A stretch of 64,000 nt of DNA from Leucocoprinus leucothites (Eukaryota > Basidiomycota > Agaricomycetes > Agaricales > Agaricaceae): contig JAACJO010000013.1 of NCBI GenBank assembly GCA_013368445.1, positions 372,001 to 436,000 of the forward strand. The letters are read 5' to 3'. This document shows, in pieces, positions 24,098-35,661 of this stretch. Both the position numbers and the translations under genes were made by a program. Under the pieces are notes generated by a model, which was given only the letters and a program-made list of their open reading frames with translations, had not been told where the DNA came from and made no database searches. Position 1 is the first letter of the stretch; the number at the start of each line of letters is the position of its first letter.

Positions 24098-25900
24098 TTA
24101 TCTAGAGTGTAGCCGTACGTCGCCCAGCGACTGCGGCTGATCCCGAGGAATCGGTGAATGACTATGACTCCGCGATGCCGATGCTGGTGGTGCTGGTGAT
24201 GTTGGTTTGGGTGTTGTGGGTTTTGAACCTCCACCGGGTTTGATGATGTGGCCATTTGCACGATTACTGATGCTGGTACTGTTATGCAGACGCGTACGTT
24301 CGTCTGCGTCATCCGAGGAGTACTCTTCTTCTTCTCGGAGCTCATGTAGACCTACGCTCTCCCCTGCGTCTAATCCGTCAGGTCCATCAAACGCATTAAA
24401 GAGCGTTTCTGTCCGTCCACCATGTTGATTTCTGAACATTGATGAGGAACTGCGTCTATGGTGTGTTCTTCCTCCCGCTGCACCAGTACCAGTAGCAGTG
24501 AAATCAGCACGATCGGAAGCGATGCCACTCCAGCCGTCTAATGATGCTCGTCCTTGTAAGCTCAGGCGAGGGTTTAAGAGGCCGCCTTCAAGAGCAGAGT
24601 GGCCGTTGGCGTCGATGGGTGTTGATGGGATACGGGAGATGTTGAGGAGGTGGACGCCGAGGAATGTGACGATGAAACCCATGAGGAGGGAGATGGTGTT
24701 TGTGCCGTCTGTGGTGTTGAAGCCTTGGAAGAGGATGAGAGAGGCGACGATGGTTGCTGATGAGAAGCCGACGTAGTACATTGGGTTTACACTAACGGTC
24801 AAGGCTTGTGAGTTATGCGCAGCACGGTGAGAAGGGGAAACGTACACGTTGGTAGAGAACGTATCCAAGGCTTTGTTGAAGTAGTTCATCTGCACGACTA
24901 TACACAACGCCACGACGATCCCGAAAACGTATGTACTTGGATGGGTAAATTGGTTTTTGCCGCCTAGAGTGAGTTTAACAGCGACGCCGAAACCTTTGAT
25001 GGCCATAACGGAGACGGAACCGACGAGAGAACAGATGGAGATGTAGACGACGGGATTGGAGCGGCCGTAACGAGGAACAATGGCGTAGATCATGATGAGG
25101 GAGAAGACGAGGACGGTGAAGCAGTAGAGGAGGAAACCTGTGTGTGTGGTGATTTGGGATTGATGTGAGTTGCATGGGCCATGTGGGTGGGTGGAAACGT
25201 ACCTGGATGGAGAGCGTAATGAAGTATTTCGTCGACGGTTTCGACTGGTTTGTCTTCTGGAGCGTGGAGGACGATGATGAGAGAGCCGATTAAGCATAGT
25301 GTGCAGCCTAGTCTGCCTAGGTGACCGAGTTCTTCGTTTAACAGGAATGAGGCGAGGACGGCACTGCATGGAGGAAGGGTAGCGTTAAAGCAGGATTGTA
25401 GTGGTAAGAAAACCAAGAACGTACCCGATGAGCACACTAAGGGCTCCCAGCGGCGTAACCAATATAGGAGGGGCGAACGTATACGCAGCAAAGTTGGCGA
25501 CTGCGCACACGAGGTGAGTTCAGGGGCCTTTCAGAGATAATGGCGACAAGCTCACCTTCACCCAAGACCACTAGCGGATCATATCAACACACCATTGGCG
25601 CGGACCAACAGAGGTTTCGAGCATATCAGGTCAGAAATCGACAGCGGCTAAATCGCGACGCACGGGTTGACATGCCAGCCCACCAGATGGGATTCTTCAG
25701 GTACGCAAGATTGTCAGAAGCCTGAGCACCATAAGCATTTCTCTCTGCTGCATCGTTGAGACCCTGGACGAGGAGATTAATAGATCTATTGTATATGGAA
25801 GGACGAAGGTAGCTGCCTTTTTTGTGATGATGAAACTGGTACCAATTGCAAGAGAACTGGAGACTGCGAGTGCCAGACCGATGTATTTGTCCTCAACCAT
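24098..25900 (-). CDS. NIPA-family magnesium transporter
   Basis: Seven exons join in frame to 473 residues: 25900-25817, 25763-25664, 25570-25556, 25500-25425, 25363-25203, 25137-24846 and 24791-24098. The start is the ATG of MVEDKYIGLALAVSSS, the usual opening of NIPA proteins, and the first helix continues to SFIITKKG. Conserved family blocks follow: LKNPIWWAGM, GEVANFAAYTFAP, TPLGALSV, ASFLLNEELG, GCTLCLIGS, then YCFTVLVFS, SICSLVGSVSV, QMNYFNKALDTF, NPMYYVGFS and ILFQGF. This gives about nine membrane helices. The last 170 or so residues are hydrophilic and probably cytosolic. NIPA proteins move Mg2+ across plasma or endosomal membranes. Exon 3 has only 15 bases and intron 1 has a GC donor. 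Two identical tRNA-Val genes flank the gene. Confidence 0.93.
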
Positions 25901-26114
25901 GACGTTTAGGGGTAGAGGAGGAGAGAGGAAGAGGAGAGAGGAAAAAAGAAAGGACCCAGTCCCTTGCGGTAGAGTTGAGGTGAAGCCGGTAAACGGCAAT
26001 AATATGGCAGATGAAGCTCTAGACGCTGATTTTCATAGGAGCTTTCGTGGCAATTTCTGCCAAGTGGGCTAATTGATGGCACGTGCTCAACCAAGAGGCA
26101 GGAGAGAAAAAAAT

Positions 26115-26187
26115 TGGTTCAACCCGGGGTCGAACCGGGGACCTCCTGTGTGTGAGACAGAAATCATAACCACTAGACCATTGAACC
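26115..26187 (-). tRNA. tRNA-Val (anticodon CAC), inverted second copy
   Basis: The reverse complement is identical over all 73 bases to the tRNA-Val at 23749-23821, with the same CAC anticodon and no intron. Seven A's at 26107-26113 read as a T7 terminator on the minus strand. It lies 215 bp upstream of the NIPA start codon, on the same strand. Confidence 0.95.
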
Positions 26188-26450
26188 ATTACTTAATAGT
26201 ATAGACCTGTGCATTTCAATTGCCATCGCTATCTCGCTCTTGACACATAGTACCTTCTGCCGAATTCCTACTGATTTCCCCTTCCTATCAGCTTCTCAAC
26301 GCGCCTTTTGGAGGTGTGCGGCATAGCTTTCCTATCCCTGGTCGTCGAAAATCAGGAGCATCACTTATTTGGCGCGTGAAAGTAACAGTCGCGCCTTGGG
26401 CAAACAAGTGCCAAAACAAACCTTGGAGCTGAGCATTAACGTCGTCGTCG

Positions 26451-29400
26451 ATGGCAGAGGCGACATTCAAAGATGTCCCCGAGCTGTTCGAGGTGTGTGT
26501 TCTGGCTCTAACCCTGAACTGCATTCTGACAAAATCTGCAGGTAGAACTCGGAGAAGCACTGACGGCACGGACAGAAAGTCTAGGTGAGTGCACGATATC
26601 GGCATAGCGACAAAAGCTAATGTGCAATACAGCTACATTTCGCGAACTTGGGCCTCCTGACTTGTGCCATGTCGTGAAGAGCACCGGAAAGAGTGGACAG
26701 CGAGAGGCAGGTCTCCTCAGTGTAGACTCCTACCACCACACTCACACATACCACAGCTGGGGTCATACCACTTTGTATCAGGCGTAGACGCATCATCGTC
26801 GGCATCGCTGGCCGCATACATTAACTCGCTCACATACGCTATTGAAGACAACATAGCCTGGTTCTCGAAACCCGCTGCGTGGAAAGTGCGGAATGGTTGC
26901 TACTGGTATGTTGTGTAATATGCCGTGGCCGCAGCTGATGCGAATGTTTGACGTGTAGCTGCTTTAATGCGTTTTCGCGAGTCGATGTCCGTGTTGATGT
27001 CAAGATTCCCGGCGGCGTGCACCCATACGTGATTGATCTGCGAGGCGAGAGGTACGTTCAAATATAATGCTTAAAACTCGAGGTATACTGACATCTCTTT
27101 CGTAAACAGGCACGAAGCAACGCCAGAAATCTGGCAGGAGACGTACATTTCAGCACTCCTACGAGCCATCCTCTACTCCGATGACCCTAACTACTACCTC
27201 GATGCATATCGCAAACTCGACCCCATAACCACCCCAGAAGGCGAGTTACGTTTCCTTCAAACTGCCGAAGCTCTCTTCGATAAAGGTAAACTGCCCTTGC
27301 ATATACACCCGCGGTCGGAACCTGATTGGCTTTCCAGGATGGCAAGTTGGCTCAGATCCCGAGATTCAAGTGGCATCCATCGTCTCGAACCACCTTACCG
27401 CCGGTATTATGAAGTATTTCGGAGATAGTGGGAGATACCAACCCGCCGCCAATCTCTTCGAGAAGATCGCTGCTCGTGAACCAGAGGTTGCGTCATTGTT
27501 GGCGAGAGCTTATATCGGCATGAGTAAGTGAGGTTTTGTTTTTCCGAGAGATTAGCGATTAATTCCGAGATTAGATGAGGAAGTCAAAGCCGTGCAGATC
27601 ATGTCGAATGCGATGAAAGAGACTCCGCAGTCTCATACTCTACTTCACGTTCAATGTGACTTTTTGCGCTCAAAAGGCAGGCTGGAATGGGCTCTCAAAT
27701 TGGCACGCCAGGCTGTCAATTGTGCGCCCAGCGAGTTTGTCACTTGGGAGAAGCTGACGGATCTTTACATTGACCTTGGCCAATATGAATCTGTACGTGA
27801 CCTCACAAGCTTCAAGATATGCGTTTCTGATTGATGTACCAGGCTCTCCTTACTCTGAATTCATGTCCAATGTTCACGTTCAACGGTCGAGATATGCACC
27901 GCTCCCTACCTCCATCCAAAGTCCACCTCCCATTTCATCGTGCGATCGGGGAAATCCTACCAGAAAAAACCAAGACCGAAGACGACGAGGTTCGTACTAC
28001 GCCCGACCCCGTCAACTTCCCACTATCCACTAACTAACCTCTTAACTTCCTTAGGCCGATCCAGCACTCCTCCGTCTCCCCGCACCAGGCCTACGCGGTA
28101 CTTGGGCAAGAGCGTATTCCCTCCTCACCCGTCTCGTCTCCCAAATCGGGTGGGACGAGCTCCTCAAAACACGGAGCAGCGTCTTCGTCATGGAAGAAGA
28201 ATACCGTATGCAAAAAGCCCAAGCCGATATCCACAAACCTGCTTCTGCTACCAACACTGTGAATGGAAATGAGAATGGCGTTGTTGACGGTAAGAATGTT
28301 CCTGGCGGTGGTGGTGGTGGAATCGTTATTTACGAAGATGGTTCTGTTTCTGCTTCTGCTTCGAATCGGGATTCTCGACGCGGGCATGTAGGGGATGACG
28401 ATAATGCGTCGACGAGAGCTATGCTTTCGCCTTCGACTCCGAATGGGCCGCAAAGTACGCTTACTGTTGGGGAAGGGGAGGAAAGTTCTCAGCAAGTACC
28501 GGTGATACCAACCATTAGGGTTTCAACGGAGTCGGATAGAGCGACAAGAGAGCAGGAGCAGGACGATCAGAATACACTTGTTGGGCCCTCTTCCACTGAA
28601 AATGCTCAACATGTGGCAAGTGGGATCGAGGAGGTCAAGGAGAATGGAGTTCAAGGAGAAGAGAGGGGATCGAAGAGCGAGAGGGATGTGGGTAAAAGCC
28701 AAGTTCATGAGTTAGAGAGGCCTGTTCAGGCTGCTGCTCCCGCTGGACCTGGTGGTGAAGAAAAGGGAGGGTCTGTGGCGGATGTGCCGCCTAGTCCTGG
28801 CGCGGCGGAGCCGTTTTCGTTCAGTAACAAGAGGCTGTGTGAAAGGTGGCTGGATAATTTGTTCATGGTTCTATACGAGGTACGATTCACTTTCTGTGCC
28901 TCCCTCGGGATCTCCTTCATATCCTTATTATTGCGGCTGACACGTGCATATAATGCTGTAGGATCTCCGCGTGTGGACAATTTTCCGTGCTGAAGTTGCA
29001 CATTTCAAGACTCAACATGTTGCATACAGGAAGACGGGATTGGAGTGGGAGATTTTGGGCGACTTGGGTTTGAGGTTACATCATAGAGAGGAGGCGAAGG
29101 AGGCTTATCAACGGTGTTTGGATACTTCTAGGTGTGTATATTTCCCTTCCCTCCTCCCTTCCAACATCTGGATCGCATTGAGTGGCTTGCCCATTGAATT
29201 CATTACTGATTTACACTACTATGTAGATATTCGAGTAAACCGTGGTTGAAGCTGATGCAGATGTATGCGGAGGAAGGAGATATTCAGAGGACAATTCAGA
29301 CCGCAATTAGAGTTGCCGCGTATCAATATGCGGAGTATACTGAGATGACTGTACGTTCTCCTCACTTCGTTTCTCGCAATCTCTCAAACACTCACGAATA

Positions 29401-29577
29401 TTGGCCTAGTTCCCTACACATATCGCGCGCAGCTTCTTTAAACTCGGCCAATTGCATGGACATGCCAAGATCAAGTATACGTTATTGAGTATGGGATTGC
29501 CAGACCCGATTAAAAAGATTATGGAGAGTTTTTCGGATTATGGGGCCGTTTTCAAAGTCGAGGGGTCTGATTTCTGA
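26451..29577 (+). CDS. Exomer cargo adaptor, ChAPs family (Chs5-Arf1-binding protein)
   Basis: A multi-exon gene starts at the ATG of MAEATFKDVPELFE and ends at VEGSDF-stop (29577). The conserved ChAPs N-terminus is clear: FRELGPPDLCHVVK, then SYHFVSGVDASSSAS and INSLTYAIEDN. TPR-like helices follow, for example ANLFEKIAAREPEVASLLAR and WEKLTDLYIDLGQYES. The C-terminal part has CERWLDNLFMVLYEDLRVW, GLEWEILGDLGLRLHHREEA and KPWLKLMQMYAEEGD. ChAPs proteins (yeast Chs6, Bud7, Bch1, Bch2) bind Chs5 and Arf1 at the trans-Golgi network and carry cargo such as chitin synthase to the cell surface. Resolved junctions include 26492/26542, 26584/26633 and the intron before GCTCTCCTT at 27842. The junction near 26722-26756 is uncertain because the candidate intron is too short. 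A low-complexity insert of about 180 residues (28260-28800) interrupts the fold. Confidence 0.88.
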
Positions 29578-29990
29578 TTCTCTTGTTTGAAAGACGCTCT
29601 TTTTTTTTTACTGCTAGGGCCTTGCCTTGCATTCTACTTAACTTGTCCCGTTCCTGTTATTTCTCTTGATGATGGTTTATATATGCTTGCACGTGTGTTT
29701 AAAGGTGTGATTCTAGTCGGTCATCTCCAGCATGATCCCTTACGTGGCTATGGGTTACACAAACCTAGAAGTTGACTGGCCATGAGTATGGATCTAGGAA
29801 ATTTATATTTTTTTAGTCTTGCCCTGGTAACGAAAGCGCTTTAGACAGCGTAATATATTATAACTATAATAACGAGAATCACGAAGTCGCAAAACCATGC
29901 AATCCTGAATTTTCCGGTGCTCAGGTTGGCGTGTGTCCTACCAATGGTGTTAACAAATCAAATAATTGAGATCAAAGGGCAGTCTTACAT
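29578..29990. other. Intergenic between convergent genes
   Basis: This is the 3' flank shared by the exomer gene and the fifth NACHT gene. I see nothing coding in it; a T-rich run lies at 29602-29611. Confidence 0.4.
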
Positions 29991-32314
29991 CTAGAACGAT
30001 ATCTTCACATGCCCCTTGTCTCTTTTATAGTACCAACAAATAAGCTTATTAGCCCCACTGCCTAGAATGAACGGCCTCTCCCAAGTTGTATAACGTGGCT
30101 TTTTGGTCAGGAAATAAACCGGATTTCGGGATCTCGAGACTATCTTGTCACGATATTCTGGTGGTAGCTGGGAATCAATAGGTAAATAGGCATGACAATA
30201 AAATACTGGTTGTTATATACATACATTATTTCTAAGTGACTTGTGATCAAATATCAGATACCTGTAGGTAGAGCCCCCCAGAAGACGCGGAATCTTGGAA
30301 AACTGAACTCTTTGCAAAGCGGCAGCAGTAGAAGGTGATATAGATAAACTTGCACCCTTGGATGTACAACTGCAAAGGGCCATCAATGAATCAACCAAGG
30401 AATAGTAGACCCGATAATTGTGAATTGAATGGGACTGCGGTCCCGGGAGTGTGGCGTCAATAATGGCTACTTTCCCTAGATTAACGAGACGTTAGATTTC
30501 AGGGTAAAAATACGGTGGACTACATGCCTGTGCTGTGAGAATGTGCTTCATTTATCCGTTCGATGATCTCTTGCCGAAGGTAATCTAGACAGTCATCGCC
30601 ATATATACAAAAGTCCTTGGACCTTGTTGAGTCTTCCATATACTCCATGAACGAGGCATGATAAAAGCGAATGTCCATTGGATCGCCTACAACCGACTGT
30701 TGAAGGAAGAGCACAGATTGAAGAAAAATGCAGGCATTGTGGAGCTCCTTTTCAGATAGTCCAAGGACGTTTGCAAGTTTAGATAGTCCAACGACTCTGA
30801 CTGTTCCACGTGATTGATCGACTTCGTTTGTTGCATCTGGACATACTTCCCTGAGCAACAGGATCTTGCGAATTATCAACGAGACGTGTGGTGGGATCTG
30901 TTGCATGATGAGATTATAGAATAAATCCATAGTCGCTAATGGATTAGTTGCTAAAGGTTTTGACTGCTTCTGCGCGAGTGAAAGAACAAGACGGAGTTGG
31001 GTGGGAGGCCCCAAGGAATTTGGGTCGCCGATGAAGCGAGTAACGGTGCTAACATAAATCCACAGTCCCTGAGCAAGTTTGACAAGGGCTGCAATATCTG
31101 CTTCCGAACACCATGAGGGTGGAAGGTCATGTTGTTCCCCAATTTTATGTAGTTCCTTTACGAAGAACGTGAGGATCTCGTGGTCATCTTCTAGTGAGAG
31201 GGGAAGCTCGAGGCTGTGCGAAAGGGGAAGGACGCCATGAGCACGCATTGCACGTTGGATGTGCGGCTCCAGGCGGCTAAGGATGAACCAACGGAGCGGT
31301 GTGGTGTGGTCGCGGATTGATGCTGCAATGATGTTGAGAAGGTCACATTGTGCATTTGTATCATCAACCTCGTCAAGGCCATCTAAAATAACTACCCATC
31401 CTTCTATATCGATGCCCTGAGGTTTTACCTGACGGAGAGGCGCGACGAGAAGCTCTTGGAATTGAAGAGGGTGCGCAGCAGTGAGGAGAGTCGGGTTCTT
31501 CAGTATTTCGTGGTCGAGGATGTCGCCGAGCAAGGGGCACTTGAGAGCGAGTTGGTATGCGATGGAAGTGAAGACACGGTTGGGGTTGTTTCGGCCATTG
31601 GGGCGAGAGAAGAAAAGCGAAGCACGGAGCTTGTTCTCCGCTGCCAGAGCTTCAGCACAGCTTTGCGCAACAGCGCTTTTGCCAACACCGAACGGGCCAT
31701 GCATCCAGAGCAAGATTTCTCGGATGGTGTCAGACTTGCCGGTCCCCCAGTTAGTGATTGTAGTTCTGAGCTCCTGGCGACTGTCGTAATGGCACCTTGG
31801 GGGCGGCCAGCGACCGGACGAGTCGTGAAATGCTTCGCGCATAGAATACTCTAGAAGTTTGCTGAGGCCTATTGAGATTGTGTTAGTACGTATCAGGTAG
31901 TTTAGTTTACTCGATGTGGATGGATCACTCACCGGGTCTTTCACGAGTTTTCTTCACATTGTACACATGAGAAGAGTGGTCGACTATCGTCTGGTCATTG
32001 ATAACGATGTCATGGGCGCCTTCAAAGTTCCTAATTGAGGCCGATAAAACAGTGGTCATGAGGAAGTGACTGCCAGTAGAAACAGAAGAGGACAGTAGTT
32101 CGGACTGACGAGAGTAAAGGATACAGCATTCGAGTTCAGGGTATGTCACTCCCTTAATCACTGTGACCATCGTCCAATCACCACTGGTCGCCCGTGGCAC
32201 AAATAACCACTCTCGCCAACAGTCCGCCAGCCACCCTACCAAGGAGGTTGTTCCCAAGAGCACCGAGTATAGACTAGTTTCCAGAGAAACAAATTCCTCG
32301 ACTAGTCCTGCCAT
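29991..32314 (-). CDS. NACHT-domain NTPase, NWD2-like (divergent fifth copy)
   Basis: Exon 1 (32314-31933) starts MAGLVEEFVSLE and joins exon 2 (31868 to 30528 or 30520) in frame. PPPRCHYDSR precedes Walker A GPFGVGKS at about 185-192; Walker B VVILDGLDE is at about 286-294. The simplest model stops at 30520 with 576 residues. Two more open segments argue for a longer protein. A 52-bp GC-AG intron (30527-30476) would lead into 30475-30262, reading KVAIIDATLPGPQ onward. A last exon near 30167-29991 reads YFLTKKPRYTTWERPF and ends in a stop at 29991. The phase of the last junction does not fit as I read it, so that end is unresolved. The NACHT core is like the array genes but clearly diverged, and the upstream region is duplicated in inverse orientation at 1-545. 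Confidence 0.78.
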
Positions 32315-32843
32315 GGCACCCCTTGTAGTATATATCTCGGGTTTGATGCGTTGCGGTAGAGACTCGCTAGTGAGCCAGCGTGGTCTTCTCCTGATCTAGA
32401 TGACCGTGTAGAAGAAAATCGAGCCAACAAAAAAATGTAAACGAGTTCTATGAACCCGATGCAATGCCCTAAACGAAACTCCTCGAAGATTCCGACCTTG
32501 GGCTAAACGCTAAGCACAGGCCCAATGAGTTCGATGTCCCAGTAATATAAGTGACTGATCTATATCACAGCAGTCATGTTCAGAAGGAGGGGAAGGACTT
32601 CGAGGCGTGAAACTCGGAGTCCGGATGTCAGTTTACAATTTCAATGCTTGCCTATCACGTCGAGTGTTCCTTCAACATCTTACGGCGAGCCATTGACAGC
32701 AAAATACTCTCCTTAGCTCCGGTGATGTAGCTTTTGTGATATTTTTATCTATTTTTACATATCACACTGATTTAACCTATGTTTAATGCGGGTGTGGCTG
32801 ATCCAAGGTTGAGCTTCAACGTCCATACTAGTTCATAGTTCGA
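32265..32843 (-). repeat. Right arm of a long inverted repeat (partner 1-545)
   Basis: The reverse complement of this stretch aligns with the left end of the window: shared blocks include TGTAAAAATAGAT, GTGATAGGCAAGCATTGAAAT, CCTTCTGAACATGAC and TTTGTTTCTCTGGAAACTAG. It holds the promoter and first codons of the fifth NACHT gene. The arms are about 31.7 kb apart. Confidence 0.7.
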
Positions 32844-33157
32844 CGTACTGAACTGATGAAGATGTTCAAATATGCCGAGATGCGAAAAGATCGAGTATAT
32901 TTGGAGAATGGTGTCTCAGGTTTGTTCTTCCCATCATATACGTGCGTAGTAATAATCAATCGATGATCGTCTCGTGTACATTTCGGGCCCAGATCAAGTC
33001 CTTCATTCCTAACAACATCAAATGTGTGATTGATGAGGCGAGGATAGCCGTTCGCCATCACATACTCTTGCCCGACGCGACGCTGAGAAGCACCTGAAGC
33101 TATAGCCTCTTGTCCGGTTATCCAGGGAAGCTGTTCCGGGGCGAAGATTGATGACAT
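32828..33157 (-). CDS. Hypothetical small protein
   Basis: A single frame of 109 codons starts with MSSIFAPEQLPWITGQ. It has a balanced amino acid composition and no signal peptide, membrane segment or motif that I recognise. It overlaps the edge of the inverted repeat and could be a fragment of something larger or chance. No intron-linked partner exons were found. Weak call. Confidence 0.25.
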   Translation of the reverse strand: MSSIFAPEQLPWITGQEAIASGASQRRVGQEYVMANGYPRLINHTFDVVRNEGLDLGPKCTRDDHRLIITTHVYDGKNKPETPFSKYTRSFRISAYLNIFISSVRRTMN

Positions 33158-33572
33158 TGGAGCAATGGGTTGCGGGCACCGATACGCATTAATTTGACAT
33201 TGGCAGGTGGATTGAGGTGGAATAGTTGTTCCCGCGAGGCGGTGCCGCTGGCGGGTCGACGCGAAAAAAGGGGGGGTAAATAGATATCTTTATTTAAGGT
33301 AGGGCAGACAAGGAGCATGTTTGATTCAAGTTCCTTGAGAAGTCCTTCGCCTTGCCTTACCTTGCCTTGCCTTGAAGGGACGCTCAAGATTCCGATATCG
33401 GGTTGTCCGTTGCCTACCTTGCTGGTAGTGTCTCTGCTGTCAGCCGCAGTTCTCGAAAGACCTATATACTGAAACCCCGTCCTTAACCCTGTCATCCCCT
33501 CCCCAGAACCTTACTATCTACTCAACTCCAATCCAAGGGATCTCCCTCAGAAATCCACATTGGGAACCACAA
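33158..33572. other. Intergenic with a short CCTTG tandem repeat
   Basis: Imperfect CCTTG units lie at about 33346-33375. The rest is the upstream flank of the F-box-like gene. I see no gene. Confidence 0.4.
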
Positions 33573-35115
33573 ATGCCTTCACCGCAACTTTCCGCATCAT
33601 CGTCGCCCAAATCATATATCCACAGCCTCCCTCGTGAACTCATCGACCGAATCATTCTCCAGCTGAAAAATGAAGAATCGGGTGTAGCAAAAGCGACTCT
33701 AGGAGCGTGTAGTCTTGCCTCGAAGGTATTCGTTTCATCGTGTCGATACGCGATGCTCAACTCGGCAACTGGCCTTGAAATTGGGTACGATGACGAAGAA
33801 CTGAAAAGATTGGTTGAATTATTGGAGAGCCCGGTGGGGACTATTCAAATGTGGTTAAGAAGGGTGAGGTTCGTATCTCGTGTGGGGAAGGTGAAGAAAA
33901 CCTCGAGGCTGGAGACTTGGAGCGGGAGGAAAATGCTCAAGTCTCAACGAGACGATATTGAGCTTATCCAGAGGGCGAGGGAGGTTCTCGGAAATGTGGG
34001 AAGCGTCCGACTTGGAGGCGTTCCACCGAATGGGGGAGGCGCGTTCTGGAGATTGATGGACGCGTTGAAAGGAGTCCGAGAAGTCCACGTTGAAGGAAGG
34101 GCGTTGATCGCGAATACGAAGCTATTGGAGTGGGTTTGTGGATTGCAGGAGCTTCAGGAGCTTTCGGTTACAGCTTCAACAACATGTGTTGATTTTCAAG
34201 AGCCACCTGAGCCTTGGAATGAGGAGCAGATGCAAGTCAAGTTGAGGAGCGGCAAGACTACGAGTGTGAACCTGTTGGAGATTGGAGGGCCTGATGGAGT
34301 GGGCGTATTGTGTTGGCTCTTGGCTCAGAGTCAGGTACCACGTGTGAAGAGCCTGAAGATTGGGAGCCCAGTGAAAGGATGGTGGGATGACAAGGGACAA
34401 GACGGATATCCACAGTTGATGAAGAGGTTCTTCAAGGCTTGTGGGGCCGGAATCGAACATATGCACATTACCCTTCCAGTAGGAGGTGAGGCTTTTGACC
34501 TGTAGGAGTCCATGCATACTAATATTCATTTCAGATTCCGGTGACTTCCCCGAACCCGTAGGCTTCGACAACTGCGACGGTCTTCATTCCATCCATATTG
34601 AGACTCTCCGAGTCGGCCCACCAACAAATGCGGATAACGATCAACGGAGAACCCTTGAGTTGCTCTTGGAGAAGCTATTCATTAAATCCTCCGTTGGTCC
34701 GCAAGTTAACAGTGTGGCGTTGACGGTCCAGCTGGATCCTCACTCAAGGAAGTTGTTAACGTTCTTCGGTATCCCCGACGTCACATTGTTCCAAAAATTT
34801 GAATGGGGGAGGGTACCTGAGATCTTAGAGAGGGCATGGCTGGGCCCACGGCAGGGTAATCAATGCCAGAACTATGTTGTTGGTGCTGCGGGGAGTGGCA
34901 ATAATTGGTCCGTTCATAGCGCCAATGCCAATAGGAGCCAAGCTGTTTGGGCAAGAAAGGAGCTGGTGTTGATCATTCAGGGAGGATGGAAATATGGGCG
35001 CGAAAGCCTGGTTGACACCCTACGCCGCGGAGTGTTCAGTGCGTTTGATGAAAGAGTAGAGTTTTCGGTGCGTTTTGACGCGGAAGATGATCAGCCTCGT
35101 GGGTGTTGTTTATAG
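33573..35115 (+). CDS. F-box-like protein
   Basis: Two exons, 33573-34485 and 34535-35115, join in frame across a 49-bp intron (GTGAGG ... TTCAG) to give 497 residues. After a short serine-rich start, residues about 15-60 read IHSLPRELIDRIILQL ... LGACSLASKVFVSSCR, which has the layout of an F-box helix bundle (LP-E--D-I, then L-AC-L-S). The rest lacks catalytic motifs and has spaced leucine-rich stretches (LLEWVCGLQELQELSV) that may form irregular leucine-rich repeats. F-box proteins usually recruit substrates to SCF ubiquitin ligases. Agaricomycetes carry many such genes of unknown target. The F-box assignment is by pattern. Confidence 0.7.
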
Positions 35116-35661
35116 AGTATGTAGTGGCGTTTGAGAGGAGAAGAGAAGAGAAATATCTGCTATAGTTGGTTCACGTAATTCATGCCCTTGAATGCTTGAT
35201 CCTCATTAGGGAGATTGCTTCGCAATGAGCAGAGGTAGACATCACTTCCGACATCATAGATCATTCTACTACATATAATGAGCTCCCTTGCGTCAGAGTC
35301 CGAGAGCCATGGAAGATAATTAGCCTGAGTAGATATTCTGGTTTTCACCAATAAAAAGTATTTCCCGAAGGTCTGCATGAGGATGCGGAGAATACTGTGA
35401 CAAGAATGAGGGTTGAGATGCTTCTGGGAAAGATGTGCCTGTGGGCGTGTGGATGGGGAAGCAAACAGGGCCATGCGGTTGTCCTGGAGTCTGTGACCCG
35501 GATTCTCGGGTAGGCTGATCACTATACTGGGCTAATCACAAAATGGCCACCACACTTGTCTTATTCCACGTAAAAAATCTCCCGGCCTCTCTAGACAAGT
35601 CTTGAAATCTCTCCTCTGCTCTTGCTTCTATCCAGTGTCGTTGCGCAACCTTGCGCTTTCT
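35116..35661. other. Intergenic, no gene seen
   Basis: The longest frame here, on the minus strand at 35160-35522, shows no conserved features. The right part is the 5' flank of the coiled-coil gene. Confidence 0.4.

Noticed and set aside
33345..33376. CCTTG short tandem repeat as a regulatory element
   Set aside because: It is a brief imperfect microsatellite with nothing to suggest function.
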